Below the pieces are notes generated by a model, which did no database searches, was not told where the DNA came from, and saw only the letters and a program-made list of their open reading frames with translations. Below, piece by piece: positions 1-12,219 of a stretch of 64,000 bases of DNA. Source of the stretch: Corydoras sp. C115 (lineage: Eukaryota; Chordata; Actinopteri; Siluriformes; Callichthyidae); the NCBI GenBank assembly GCA_019802505.1, contig JAFMOC010000009.1, positions 8,204,501-8,268,500 of the forward strand. The letters run 5' to 3'. How positions within the stretch are numbered: the stretch's first letter is position 1; each line of letters begins with the position of its first letter. The translations under genes were made by a program, and so were the position numbers.

Positions 1-17
1 TCCTCTACTAGATTTAT

Positions 18-62
<45 letters not shown>

Positions 63-272
63 GAGGGGGGGTTTCCCATGCCCATCCAGAGGAGAACATT
101 TCGGGCGCTGGGCAGATACACCCAGGACAGGTCCATGTTTTTGATCCATGTTTTTGGATTGTGGAAACCCATGCGGACATGGGGAGAACATGTAGACTCC
201 ACCCAGATCAGGATTCGAACCATAAATCCCTAGTGGTGGGAACATGTTAATCACTAAGCCACCGTGCCGCCC
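1..272 (-). mobile_element. tRNA-derived SINE, (TGGA)n-tail family, cut by window edge
   Basis: Reverse-oriented copy: the tRNA-like head lies at the right end (…GCCACCGTGCCGCCC) and the tail side is cut off by the window start. The B-box (read here as its complement, GGATTCGAACC) and the internal stretch CCCATGCCCATCC shared with all other copies are visible. A (TG)n microsatellite of about 40 bp at 19-60 sits where other copies have a G-rich run, so the repeat grew inside the element. The family has about 20 copies in this window. Confidence 0.8.
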
Positions 273-2744
273 GGAAAGTCTAATCCTTATGATATAATTA
301 AGAATTAGTGGTTGTCCACAGTGGTTGTCGGCGTGTCTGACAGGTGGGAGGACCGACATGGGATCTCTTTAACGTCTCCTGGTTGCGGCAGTAACGGGGT
401 CGAATCCTGACGCATCTGATCTCCATTGTGATTGGTTTGTCTTCTCGCGGTTTGGAGGGCGTCGGTTATGTGGTTCGAACACATTGTTCCGTGATGGCCA
501 CCTGGCTGCAGCATGTGGTTGAGGTGATGTGAGCTTGCCGTGTTCTAGATGCCTCCATCACGCGCCACTCTGTTACTGCTGTATATAAAACGTGGGCCGC
601 GCTGATGGCCCGTGCGAGGGGCCGATTCGAAACATTCCACGTTCCAAATGTTCCAAGAAGATCTATTGCTGCTGCAGGTCGTGTTCTTTCGCGGAATGTG
701 CACAACGGGTGTCATAAATAGAGTCGGATAAAAAGCATCTGAAGGACTGGCTCAGGTTTAAATAGCCGGTACCCGATATATTGATTTATGCCCAAACAGA
801 TCCAAGAATAGAACGAGAACCCAGGAAGAATAGAACGAGAACCCAGGAGGAATAGAATCCTCTTTATTAATTTAATCCTTAATTCCGATGCCGTCTATCA
901 GGACGTTTCTGATCTCAATGTCGGTGAAATTCAGGTTAACCACCAGCTTGAACTGTTCTTTATTGACCTCGGTGCATTTTTTTTTTGTCTAAATAACAAC
1001 AGTTTGTGTTTGTAAATGAACCAACAGTCAAATACACCCATCGCAACCCATCTGGTGCCAACAATCACGCAAAAGTCAATACTAGCTGCCGTGATCCTCT
1101 AAAGATGCGTGATATTAAGTCGTTATGCGGTCGTTAATAAGCGGCTGAGCAGAACGTGACGCCTTTAAACCCAGAACCGGTCCATGGGTTCTTAAACTGC
1201 CTCCCACAAAACAAGCGTGCTCTTAACTGCACTTCCTTAAATACCAACTTCTAAATATAAATTAGGGCCCGTCAGCCCGCCTGAGCAAACTTTGGCAGTC
1301 GGTGGCCTAATTGCAGGTGCTGTAGTCATAGAAACAGCAAAACAAGCTTTAATGGCTATTCCTGACGAGGACCCTTTTTTTTTTTTTTTTTTATTTAAAT
1401 TTTTTTTGAAAGGTAATATGTTTCCGTCGGAAACGAGCCCCGAATCTGTTGACCCACTTTCAGGTAAATTGCTTAGCGCTGTACATTCGAGCCGCCATTT
1501 GAAACTGGAAACACAAAGTCGCGCGGAATCATAAACCCGCAGTCTCGCGGAAGATTCGGGCTGCGTCTGAGCGGCAAAGCCAGAAATCCATTTTGGGCTG
1601 TTTTTGAGTTGGTAAAGCTCATTTTTCTTCACGAATCGCTCAGTTTTCCGACTCGAAATGGGTCAAACCCCTTAACAGCAATTGCCAGGTTATTGCTTTA
1701 TATAAGCACCTCAGAGGCCGTTATTGCGGCTCGTATAGCCGACGCCGAGGTTTCCATTAGTTTCAGATCAAACTCGCTTTGAACTAATCATGAGAACTTG
1801 CCTCAGTATTAAAGGTACAATCATTAATCACCATCATTCAGCCCCGTTCCACTCCCCTACTGGTGCATTCTGGCTTTTTTATTTATTTATTTTTTGTTTT
1901 TAACCGAGCTCTACCGTCCCAACTCCGCTACCTCATTCTGCAGTCAGACAGCCGAGCCGTGAACGGGACGATGGAGATTTAATTGCGTCCTCGATGGCAA
2001 TTGGCGCTGCCAGAAGGTCCAGATTGGGAAATGGACCTCTACAGTTTGGAGTCTTCCAATTTTTAAAAGTTAATTCATCAATTTATTTACTGTTATTTAA
2101 TAAAACGTTTTTATTGAGTGATATGCAGATGGGTTACTTTTAGATATTCTTTATGATTTTGGAACAGTTGAATGTTCACGCCTTTGCTGTTTTACTCCTC
2201 AATCCACTCTGTTTCCCAATTATTTCAGTCCTATCCCTGCTGCTTTTATAGCAGTTTTTTATAGTAAATATGCCTATATATAGTACATTTGCGACGACTT
2301 CTTATTGTCTCCAACCAGAAATCAGACAGATCCTGACCCCTCATTAATATTAAATTGCTTAAAGGTTAATACAGGTATTAAAAGATGGCAGTACCATTCA
2401 CTAAGGCACAGATCACGTGACGTAATTACTTAACAGATTGATGTGACTGTTATAATTAATAATGTCTTTGGGTCGAGGTGCGTCTCTGGTCAGTCAGCAG
2501 GTTTGTGGTCCGCGGTTTCGCTCATTAAAACCTAAAGCCTTGACGTCATGTGATTCAGAGTAGCTGCGTACTTCTTTGTTTCGTAGTTTTACTTTCACAA
2601 AAACTTTTTTCACTTTCACTTTTTAATCTTTATTTAGGTAATGGACACATGCCGCTTTACTTCACCTGCTTTTACTTTATTGTGTATTTTTAGTACTTTA
2701 AGTTAAATTTTATTGCGCTTATGGTTAATTTTTTATTTCTTTTG
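273..2744. other. Non-coding stretch, no gene seen
   Basis: No reading frame here looks like a real protein and no splice-bounded exon is recognisable. The stretch holds T-runs (around 980 and 1375-1392). A repeat-free block at about 1260-1800 with paired TAATCAT and ATTAATCACC motifs could be a conserved non-coding element, but that is inference from texture only. Confidence 0.4.
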
Positions 2745-2831
2745 TACATATAAACACGTCTAATGGGGGATCTGTAAAAACTGCAATTTTCCCTGCGGGG
2801 ATTAATAAAGTATTCTGATTCTGATTCTGAT
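2745..2831 (+). mobile_element. 3' tail of a retroposon, (ATTCTG)n-ended
   Basis: The sequence TTCCCTGCGGGGATTAATAA followed by AGT and a short (ATTCTG)n array resembles the 3' ends of non-LTR retrotransposons or derived SINEs common in fish, which end in a 'CCCTGCGGG…AATAAAG' box and a short simple repeat. The upstream AT-rich DNA (2590-2745) may belong to the same insertion, but no reverse transcriptase frame is present. Family name not assigned. Confidence 0.5.
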
Positions 2832-3894
2832 CTCGCTCTTCAGGAGACGCGTTCACACCGAAGCCTTTTTTTTTTCTTTTTCTCACCGCATACGAAGCTG
2901 CGCTTCCTTTTTAAACTCAAATTTTGACATTTTAAGAGACGAGCAGCTGCGTGGACATGCGACCCCGCTGCTTCACCTCCGCGAGGCTTTTCCCGCGATG
3001 TCCTGACAGAACCCGTTAATGTTTTTTCTTGTCTCTCTTGTGGATGTGTAAAGGAGGTAGAACGGTGGGGTCATTATTGGGGGATGCGTGTATCCTGAAT
3101 GTTGACTGTGGCGGGATTGTTGACGCCACCCGGGTAAATACAAGTCAGTCTGTGCAGACAGATACAGGAGTGCGTAAAATCCGATCTGAGCCGAGTATCG
3201 GACCTGTGATGTAATGCTTTAGAATCGAGGGGAATGTTTTAGAATTCATAGCTCGGTGAATCTCAAGGTTGTTTGGAGAACGAACCCTTAACCATGGTTA
3301 CTGCGGTGTGTGTGTGTGTGGTAAGTGAAGACACACAAATTTACTACACACCTGCAGCGTTGTGAACATACGAGTTGTTTAATTCTGTTTTGCGTTCCCT
3401 CAGAGATGTTCCGTTACATCGCGGTCGATCTCTGTTCCAGACTCCATCACGTATGTCTTCGCTGACTGTGGAGTCCAGCGGGTACCGGCAACGTAAATGC
3501 TGTGTGGTGGTGTCCCATGCATTGGGCTACAGGAGGGCTACCGGTGGCTACAGGAGGGTTCTCGATGGTTCTGCGGAAAGTTCTGTACCTTGTTTGTCGT
3601 CCAACCTTCAACCAACAGGCCTTTTATCTTGGAGCGATCAATAATTAGTTGGCTTGCTGAGATCTGACACCATCACGGTGCACCGTGCCAATTAATGTTT
3701 GCCAGAACCCGTGCTCAGCGACCCCATGCATGGAGGCGAAGGGTGTGTGTGTGTGTTCCCACCCCTCCTCCTTGTTTTACCTCCCCACCCAGAACACAGC
3801 CAGGTTGAAGTGCTCTTTGACCTCTTTGCAAATTAGTTCTCTCTTTCTGAAGTGGGGTGGGGGGGTGGTCTTGATTTGGTTGGGGTGAGGAGTA

Positions 3895-4060
3895 AGAGGT
3901 AATTGTTGAGCCGCCTGCGCCGCGCTCGACGAACCAGCAAAGCCTAAAGCCAGCGCCGGCACTGCCACCGCCGCCGCCGCTCTCCCCCGCCTAATCTCAG
4001 AGACTGAAAGAAAGGGACCACCTGCAATTCCTTTACAGATTAGGCGAGCGAACAGCAGGG
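3895..4060 (+). promoter_or_regulatory. GCC-rich patch, possible promoter or untranslated exon
   Basis: This short block is markedly GC- and CpG-rich and contains a run of GCC triplets (near 3963-3980). Vertebrate dystroglycan genes have an untranslated first exon upstream of the start-codon exon, and none has been located here; this is one of few places in the left flank with the right composition. No TATA box, initiator or splice donor could be established. Weak call. Confidence 0.15.
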
Positions 4061-5399
4061 AAAGTGAGGGTGCTTATTCGGGGGGGCTGGGGGGGGGGTC
4101 GTCATTCATATTCGGTGGCGGCCTGTTCTTCCCCACCTGTTCTCCAACAAAAGAGCGAGTCAGATGAATGGCGCCTGCTTTCACACGGTTCCTTTCCAAA
4201 TCATTTACCTTCGAACGGAGTGCTCGGGTTAATTGATGACCTATTAACTGTGAGATTAGGGCTCCATTCAGACGCCGAGGCTCGAGAAGATGAAGAATGT
4301 TCTGTGAGTGAGGCGTGGAACAGACCGGGGTTCTGCGGCGGGTCTGGAATGCGGTATGAAGTCACGACATTGCCGTGTCATTCTGTGTATGTCCTTCATA
4401 TGACCGTCGTTACGGACCCTGGTTCAAACCCGACCTTCCCAAAATGGCCTCCATCACGCTCTCTCTGCGTCCACTGAAGAACACGGTCATATAATGGACT
4501 CTCACAGAGGTTTTGGGTGGTGGGTGATTCGCAGCACTACAGTGGTCCATTGATCTGGCGGTGGCGTCAGGGAGAACCCGATGTCCATGGCGTGAGATCT
4601 GCGGGGTGGAGCTATAAGGTGGTGCACCACACCACTACTACACCACACACACACAACAGAGTGAAGGAGACTAACCGAGTACGTATTGAAACAGATGGAC
4701 TACAAAGTCCATCTGTATGGAGCTGAAGGATGGAGTGACCACTGAGAGCAGTCGTCCAATGGAACGGCTCCATTGGCCGTGAACACTCATATCAACGCCT
4801 GATTGGTCACATGTAGGCCGTGTTGTTACGCGTGTTGCTCAGATCACCTGACGTTAAATATTAAAGCGGAGAACAATCACTAGCGGAAACCTCGCTGGCG
4901 CAAGTTTATGGCACGCAGTCATTGCGCAACCCCGCCCCTGCCCCTGCCCCGTACATGATTTAGTTCCAGCGCCTCCGCAGTTTGTCCTTGAGAAACAGAA
5001 TGCGAGTTTAAGGTACAGAGAACATGATCTGCGCCCCGAAAACTCTCAGAGGTTTCCCCGAGATGAAGGATGGGTCCTCCCAGAGCCGTTAAACATCCAG
5101 CAAACACTTACAGAACCCTCAGGGGCACGATGGACTCGAGGTTCCGCAGCTCTTCTTACTTCAGCTCTTTAGAGAGACAAAATATGAACGCGGGTTCTGC
5201 CTGGATGTCCGACCGAGGGACTTATTGAGTTTACGAACAACGAATGAGCTTTAATTCAATGGGTGATGCTACACACTTACTTACCCCCCCCCCCCCTCCA
5301 CCCATTCCTCCACCCGCATGAGTTTACTAGGAAATTCTAATGGTAATAAATCGCGTGTTCTCGACGCGTTCTGGAAGCTGAAGGTCGTCTTATCTGAAG

Positions 5400-5900
5400 G
5401 TAAATGACGCGCCGCGCTGTTTGTTCCTCGGCCGACGCCCCGACCCGGCGGCGCTCTGATCCGTCTCGCGTGTCACTCTTTGTCCTTGACACTTATCTGC
5501 GCCATAATTCATCCCTTTTTGGACGTAAGCGCCTCACTCAGGAGGAGATTAATGGACGCTCTTAATTACGAGGCCCTGCTTTTGAAGTGGCGCGGCGCAA
5601 TCGTTTGGAATTCGGACTTTTTGATGCGTTCCTCGCCGGCCCGGGCGCTGGCGGCGAGCCGCTTTATTGGCAATTAAACCCGAGATCAAAAAGTGCCAAT
5701 GACGTCCGGGTTTGAAATTCCGAGCATGTGCCGGCCGCGCCTGCCGGATCCGAGAGCCGGCGGTGTAATTTTTTTGAGTATGCAGCTGCTCCGCCGAGAC
5801 TCTCAGCCGAGATGAACGCTGGCGCGTAATGGAATATCACTTAAGAAATTATTCTGAGTGCTGATGGAGGCTTTTATAACCAACCGAACCGAGCAGGTTG
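5400..5900. promoter_or_regulatory. CpG-dense repeat-free block, candidate regulatory element
   Basis: The block is CpG-dense from about 5400 to 5770 and contains AT motifs of homeodomain type (ATTAATGGACG, CTTAATTACG, GCAATTAAACC) and no recognisable repeat. It lies about 10 kb upstream of the dag1 start-codon exon. A CpG-island promoter or an enhancer is possible; there is no direct evidence of function. Confidence 0.25.
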
Positions 5901-6154
5901 CACTCTCAGTGACCACCTGAAGAAAATGCAGACGGCTCTCAGGAATTGCGTCGCTCTGCTCTCATTACCGACTTGTTGTGTGGAGGTCTACAGGTACGCT
6001 TTTCTTATTCGTCTTTCCACTTACGGAGAAAATGGAGCTCCTTCGCCGGTTTAAACTCATCGGATCTGTGGCAGCGATGCTGCGGGAGGGTGCAGAGGTG
6101 ATGTCGTGTTTAAGTCGGGATGCTGAGTTTATTCTATACATGTGTATAAACATA

Positions 6155-6634
6155 CAGTAGCGGTCAAAAGATTGGCCACGCCCCTTTCTTGCTCTATTCT
6201 CTATTTCCTCCACTTACCCAATAGATGGGCTTTGTAGTCCATCAGTGTTCTTTGTTTGTTCGTCCCCTGTTGGTTCTCGGTTCTCTATTGGTCAGGAGCA
6301 TCACAGAACAGGTATCATTTGGGTGGTGGATTGTTGATTGTCAGTTCTGCAGTGACACTGATGTGATGAGGGGGTTTCAGTGCAGCAGTGCTGCTGGAGT
6401 TTCATTTAAACGCCTCAGTGATGCTGTTGGGATAGGAATAACGCACCCAGCAAATAATCCCTGCTCTGTGGTGGTACTATTGGGTTCTGACCATTAGAGA
6501 ACGGAGTACACAGGACGTACCGTAGAACACAAACAGATGGACAAAAAAGTCCAGCTTTACAAAATGTGGAATTGAGAACATGGACAATAAGTGGAGCTGA
6601 AAGGGGCGTGGACAAATGTTAACTGGTGCTTTAG
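6155..6634 (+). mobile_element. Non-autonomous DNA transposon with terminal inverted repeats, copy 1
   Basis: The left end CAGTAGCGGTCAAAAG continues to CCACGCCCCTTTC (6176-6188), whose exact reverse complement GAAAGGGGCGTGG lies at 6599-6611 near the right end; similarity decays further out. The left end follows a TA dinucleotide, as expected for Tc1/mariner-type insertion. The interior has no transposase. The same element recurs at 58269-58771, with a fragment at 7763-7905. Family membership beyond 'TIR element, probably mariner-like' is inference. Confidence 0.65.

Positions 6635-6675
<41 letters not shown>
6635..6675. repeat. (TA)n microsatellite
   Basis: About 20 uninterrupted TA units directly abut the right end of the TIR element. 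Confidence 0.95.
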
Positions 6676-6676
<1 letters not shown>

Positions 6677-7662
6677 CGCTCTGGTTTAATGGTTCTGCAT
6701 ATTTGAGTTGGTTCATTTAAGGTTGTTCTCTGTTCTCATAGAACCTCACCCTCATGAGGCATCATGTAGTATAAATGCACGGTTCTAACGATTAGCTTTG
6801 TTCCGTAATTTGCCTGAGCGATGAGTTCTAAGTAGATGTATTATTTATTTTTTTTTTTTTCTTTTCTATTTAACCTAATACATTTGAATCTGAACGCTGC
6901 TGAGTTATTTCCTCTCGACGTTCTAATTAAAACCAGAGAACCTCTGTAAACTCGTTTGCTGCTCTCACCCAGAACGGCGTTGTGACCTGGACGAGGCGAG
7001 GGGTGTTAGATAGGGCTCATCGACCCTGGCAGCCCACAAAGTGGGATACAACCTCCAGACTCTCCGGCTGAACTGCTCGGAGTCACCGGCGAGATGATTC
7101 CAACCGCAGATAAGACGGGCAGGTGGTGGGGGGCATGGGGGGTTCTGGTAATCAGGACACACCAGGTTATATGTTTGATGGCAGCAAACAATAAAATCTT
7201 CCATCTGGCCTTCTGCCCCCTGTGGCAGTAAACCCCGATGTGGGGGGCGCGCCGTGGGTCCGTCTCATTTCTTGTAGTTAATGCACCGTCGGCGTTCTGT
7301 CCTCTGATTGGAGGACTGTTTCCGTGCTGGTGGAGACCTGGAGCTCCCCGGTTCCTCTGCGGCGACTTGTTTACCTGCAGAACCGCAGTGTGAACCGCGA
7401 CTCGACCTCGTACACTGCGCATAGCTGACAATGAAGCCTTCAGTGACAACACTGTGGCCTTGTACAGACCCACGGTGTGGGCGGAGCTCCAGCACGTACT
7501 GAGCACCAACGGTCCGTCTGCCAACACCGAAAACATCTCCCATTAAGATGTCAGTACCTGCTTTCATAGGGTGTCCACACGGCAGGGACCAGGGACGGTT
7601 CTCGTTCTGACAGCTTCAGATTAAACGTGTCTTAAATATATGAGCCAATTTAACCATACGAC
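6676..7662. other. Non-coding stretch, no gene seen
   Basis: No recognisable exon. The 176-codon frame on the minus strand (7006-7536) shows no family resemblance and lies in ordinary flank sequence. A weak CTCF-like core (CAGGGGGCA, minus strand) lies near 7210. Confidence 0.35.
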
Positions 7663-7905
7663 TTAAACTAGGGGATCCAGGTTCCAGGTTCTCCTCGTGT
7701 CCACGTGAGACACAATCCAAAAACAATAGACTACAAACAATTTGGCTGCCCTAAATTGTCCCTATTGGGGTTCTGACCATTAGAGAACAGAGTACACAGG
7801 AAGTATTGTAGAACACAGACAGATGGACTACAGTCTGAAATTAGAGAGAACTACAAAGTCCGTCTTTACAGGAAGTGGAACTGAGAACGTGAAGAACGTG
7901 GACGT
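7663..7905 (+). mobile_element. Fragments of SINE and TIR element joined
   Basis: The left part (about 7675-7762) resembles the middle of the (TGGA)n-tail SINE (GGTTCTCC, TCCAAAAACA, CTAAATTGTCCC). The right part (from TTCTGACCATTAGAGAACAG, 7770-7789, to about 7905) matches the right half of the TIR elements at 6155 and 58269. Both are truncated and diverged. Confidence 0.5.
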
Positions 7906-9605
7906 TATTTCAGAGATCTCCTGATGGTTCCCGTTACGTTCCCCACACTTGCGTGTCATTGAGTGATGTGTAAAATGTCTGGCTGGCGAGTGTTTGGCTC
8001 CCCGCTAATTCCGATCACAGGTTCTCGGGTCTCCCCCCCCCCCCCCCCCCCGATCTGAGTTTTGTACGCGTGGAACGGCTGATGGAGACTTTTATCCTCC
8101 AAACAGCACCGATTCTGCTCTTCTGAGGTAAACCGTGTTCACTGATGTGGTGGTGGATGTCGGAATGTAGGGGTGGTGGTGGTGTGTTGGGAACGCCGGC
8201 CAAGTAAAGTGGTGAAGTCATCTTTTGTGCTGTTAATAAACCCGAGTCATCTTCCTAATTAAAAGTCCTGGTGGTAATGCACTCTGAGGAGGCTGTACGA
8301 CTCTGTGAGGACATGATGAGGTGCATTCAGGTGGCCGATATCTGCTCATGTTTCACGACTAGCGCCACCTGTTTGAACAACGCAGAGCTGTGTTTATATT
8401 TGTTTGTGTTGACGTTGCGCGGGCCTGTCGACGTTTACGCAGAGTGTTTAAACTGGCGCCGGTTCTTCAGTCAGAAGTTCCACAGATGTGTCTGTTTACC
8501 AAGTCACATTCTGAGGCGCCACGTCTCCCGGAGACGGGGGTGGAGGGCTGAACTGAGGACGGGGGCGCGAGGGTGGGGCAGGTGGGAGTAATATTCTTTT
8601 ACATTTTTGATTTGATTTGATTTCCAGGCTGCACCCAGCACATGGAGTCAACCTTGCACCCGGTGCGTCGCTGCCTCTGTCCACAGCACGGCGCTGCGAT
8701 CCGTTCTTGGCAAACATCGGAAGTCTTTGAAGCACTGCCTTTGAGCCCGTGGCCGTTTTCCGTCCCGCCCTTCTGACTCGTGCCGCTGAGGGACAGGAAG
8801 TGAGACGCACGCGGTGTTAATCGACGTGTCGACTGCATGTACGCGTAATTGTCTACCCTGCCTTTGATAACCGCTCCGTAACCCGGATAGCTCCAGCTAA
8901 ATGCCCCGGTAATCAGCCTGCCTCTTTAATTGCTCTTTTCTGATGACTGAATGCCCCCGTCATCCCCTCACGCAGGTGAACGTTCCCCGCCCCACTCCAC
9001 CTCACAGTGCCAGGCCTCTCTCCCTCCCTCCCTCCCTCCGCTTCCTCCGGCTTTCAGAACGGTGTCGTCTCGGTTCGGCGAGCGTCGAGAACTCACACCG
9101 GCCTCATTTCTACGTACGCTGAGCCGCTCGTCGCCGAGAGTCCATCTTGCGATGCCGAAATGTGGCGCGCCGATCACGGGTGGGGGGGTTGTGATTAAGG
9201 AGACACTTGTTCTCCCTAACGCTGCCGGACCTCAGACGCCTGCTCTGATTGGTCTCCTCCAGCGTGGATTCTCATCTCTTTTCTGTTGATTTCTTTAATG
9301 CGGGGTGTGTGGTGTCGTCTGCTGTCTGCTCGGTGACCTTGGTGAAGCTATTCTCATCCTGAATATGTGAGGAATGGTTTCAGGGGCGAAGCAGTGGGAG
9401 GGACATGGGCTCGCAGGGATATTTACAGACCGCTGATAAGACGACCAGATGGAGTTTTGGTAACACCACCGATATAGATATATCCTTATACGCCACACAT
9501 TAATTTTCTGTGTACTGCAGTACATTTTTTATACACACAGACACTCTATATGTATAGTTTACAATAGAAAATTTACAACTAAGTAATACAAGTAATCCTG
9601 AAACA
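7906..9605. other. Non-coding stretch, no gene seen
   Basis: It contains a run of 19 C (8033-8051), a (CCCT)n patch near 9018-9040 and a CpG-rich repeat-free block at about 8820-9180. A CTCF-like core (AGCGCCACCTG, minus strand) is at 8361-8371. The open frames here (8271-8591, 8496-8810, 8951-9289) have no protein-like features. Confidence 0.35.
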
Positions 9606-9695
9606 GTTTGTGTGGTGATCATGTGACCTGTATTTAACAATTAGAAAACTATATAAGGCCATTAAGGGCGTCCTGCAGGACTGCCGGTCCAATAT
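9606..9695 (+). repeat. Unnamed dispersed repeat, copy A
   Basis: A roughly 90-bp segment beginning GTTTGTGTGGTGATCATGTG and ending near CTGCCGGTCCAATA is clearly related to 26534-26624; both share ATCATGTGACC, GTATTTAAC and CTGCAGGAC. Origin is unknown, possibly an old transposon fragment. Confidence 0.6.
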
Positions 9696-12219
9696 AATTT
9701 ACATTTGTTCAGTTCTATGGTTCTAGGTGATTTAAATAAAACCTTTTGCTTTGCATTTTGAATGATTGTGTGCTTCTTTTGAGGGACTAGTTAATGGAAG
9801 ACCCTTTTTTTTGTTCCAAAATGACAAACCCAACCACCATTTTATCCAATCAGAAACTGCCCCCGTTATAACTCCACTTTACCACCACTTCACCCCCGGG
9901 GTCGGGACGTACTGCCTACGTGGAGGTTAACAGATGGAGCCCGTGGCGATGTCGTAGTCCGACCTTGCCGAGGAGGAGGCTGGAGCGACGTGTAGGTGAC
10001 TGCGTTTGGGAGGGTGGCTGTGCGGCCGCGCCACATTACACTGCTGTCCTGCCGTGCCAGCTGTCGCCATCTCCACCTGTCGGTCTGTGGTGCGCCGGAA
10101 TCGATGGTGGTCTTCTCACGGAATCGGATCCCCCTGACAAAACAAACGGGTGGAGCCTTCATCCCGTAGGCGCTCGTCAGCACGCCACTGGAACGGCTTT
10201 ATAAATAGACGCACATCAACCGCACTGCCCTCGGCTCTTTTATTGCAGGTTATTTCTGGATATGCACCCCATCAGAGGGGGCTCCGGAAAGGTCGCCGCA
10301 TGCGTCGTATTCCAGAGGCCGGGATTCGTTCCGACCAAAGAACGTTCCACTTGTTAAGTTCCTTCAGATGCCTCCTGAAGTCTGGCTTGTAGAAGGGCAT
10401 TTGATTGGGATTTTCGGGAAACAAAAGGGGGCAGTGTTGGATCTCCAGCATCATCTCTGTTCCCTCAGGCGGTCGATTTAGTTATTTCGGGAAGCTTCTG
10501 CAAGAAAGTAGTTCCGCTATTAAATTTCCGAAATTGTTGCGTTGGAGTAGCTGGATCCGTTTGTCCTTCGGAGCCACGTCCTCAATCCCAGATCGTCTTC
10601 TGTAATTCCTAATCTGCGCGAGACGTCGGCTTCAGTAGCAGCCGCGCTTTAATAAGCTCCCCGAAGACGCGGGTCAGGAAGGAATTGTCGTTTCAGTCAA
10701 ATATAATTATAGCGGATACCTTCAGATTTCCGGGTTCAGAATAATTGCTTTCGCCGCCTGATCTCAGCTTTAATTCCGCCTTTCAACTTAAACCCAGCGC
10801 TCTGTTGCCATGACGGAACTACAGATGTACAGAACCTTGACCGGGGAACAGACCCCAGGCCCTATATGAGCCGAATAAGCTGACTCATCACTTATCGAAC
10901 CAACCACGTTACGCAGCGTTCCACATTCAAACCTGGTTGATTTGTGAGTTCAGCGTTGATTAGCGTTAAGCTCAGCGTTCCTGAGTACGGCTCCAGGGTT
11001 TAGGAGGTTCAGAGGAGCTCCTCCGTATTTACCTCGGCCCACAGGTGGCGCTCAGGAGGCTGGGTTCGAAACCACGCGAGGGTGAAGGCTTCTCTTTGTT
11101 GCCAGAGTCGAGATATACGCCCTGCCTCTCGCCCACGTATCACAATTACGGCTGGGTCACATGGTTCATGTTTGCTCGCCGGGCGTGTGCTGACCCGCGT
11201 GTTTGCGAGGGCACTTCCAATTTGAAAAAACAAACTGGGTGGGTTCTTTTTTCTCGGGCCCCCCCACTGGCCCCTGTGTTTGTACGGCCCGTTTGCTTTG
11301 CGTGTCGCCCAGTTTCCCATTTCCAGTTTATTTTCTCAGCGCAGTGTAACATTTCACTCTATTTGATTTCAGGCTCTCAGTGGGTGTTAACTGCTGTCCT
11401 CGGTTCTACATCATGTTCTGCAGCGGGGTCACATGGTCACCGGTTCTACAGGTGGCGCATCTGATCGTGTGGGACGATGACGTTGATCTCGTTAATCAGC
11501 GTTTTCCTGGTTCGCGCCTCTTCGGGCCGAATCACTCCGAAGTTCCACCATCACGTACTGACGCCACCATCATCTAGAACCTATAACGGTCTGGACTCCT
11601 TGTCTGATTAACTAAATGCAGCATCCGGCGGGGGGGGGGGGGGGGGGGGGGGGGATTGAGTCCGAACTGGTCTTACAGTGAGGGTCTGAGGGAGAACAGA
11701 GAACAGAACTGTCATTACAATAATCCACCTTCTGTTTAAAGTCATTCCATTTTATTTTATTCAGGGGATGGGGAGGGGGGTTGTAATGGTGGGGACATGT
11801 TACCACGGCGAAGTTCAGCGAGGAGAAGGGCCGTCGGGGGCTCGTTTAAGCCGTTTATTGTGGATGGGTTTGACGGAGGGACGAGGCCACGTTGATCTCC
11901 AAATTGAGTGGAGAACATCTGCCACTTGGTTCTCCAGGTTTAAACGGTCAGATCTTCTACACAGGTTCTCGAATCATTACAAATTAAAAGCCCTTGTGGT
12001 CCTGTTCCAGCTCACGATACTCTGAGGACTGACTGGATATGTAGCTGGAGATGATTTAGGATTAGATCATTAAAATAAATAAATATAAGAAATAAAAAAA
12101 TATATAAAATATATATAAATTAATAAATAAAAATCCCATATTTGGGGTGTCAGGTGGTGGGGATGGAAAATTCAAAGAATCCATTAAACAGGAGAGAATT
12201 GTACACAGAGTTCTCCACA
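9696..12219. other. Non-coding stretch, no gene seen
   Basis: No gene recognised. It holds a 25-base G-run (11630-11654), an AT-rich low-complexity patch (12060-12130), and two AGGTGGCGC cores (11043-11051 and 11450-11458) that resemble the centre of the vertebrate CTCF motif. Repeat-free, CpG-containing sequence at about 10250-10800 is a weak candidate for a conserved non-coding element. Confidence 0.35.

Larger units (their letters stand above)
2832..6154. other. Non-coding stretch with CpG-rich blocks
   Basis: No convincing gene. A GCC-trinucleotide-rich patch at 3895-4060 and a CpG-dense block at about 5400-5800 stand out. The first could be a promoter or untranslated first exon; the second mixes CpG-rich DNA with TAAT motifs (for example GATTAATGG and GCAATTAAACC) as many developmental enhancers do. 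The 137-codon frame at 4064-4477 is not protein-like and is not called. Confidence 0.35.

Noticed and set aside
4064..4477. 137-codon frame in the left flank
   Set aside because: Low-complexity start and no recognisable domain; likely chance in GC-rich DNA.
7006..7536. 176-codon minus-strand frame
   Set aside because: No family resemblance or splice context.
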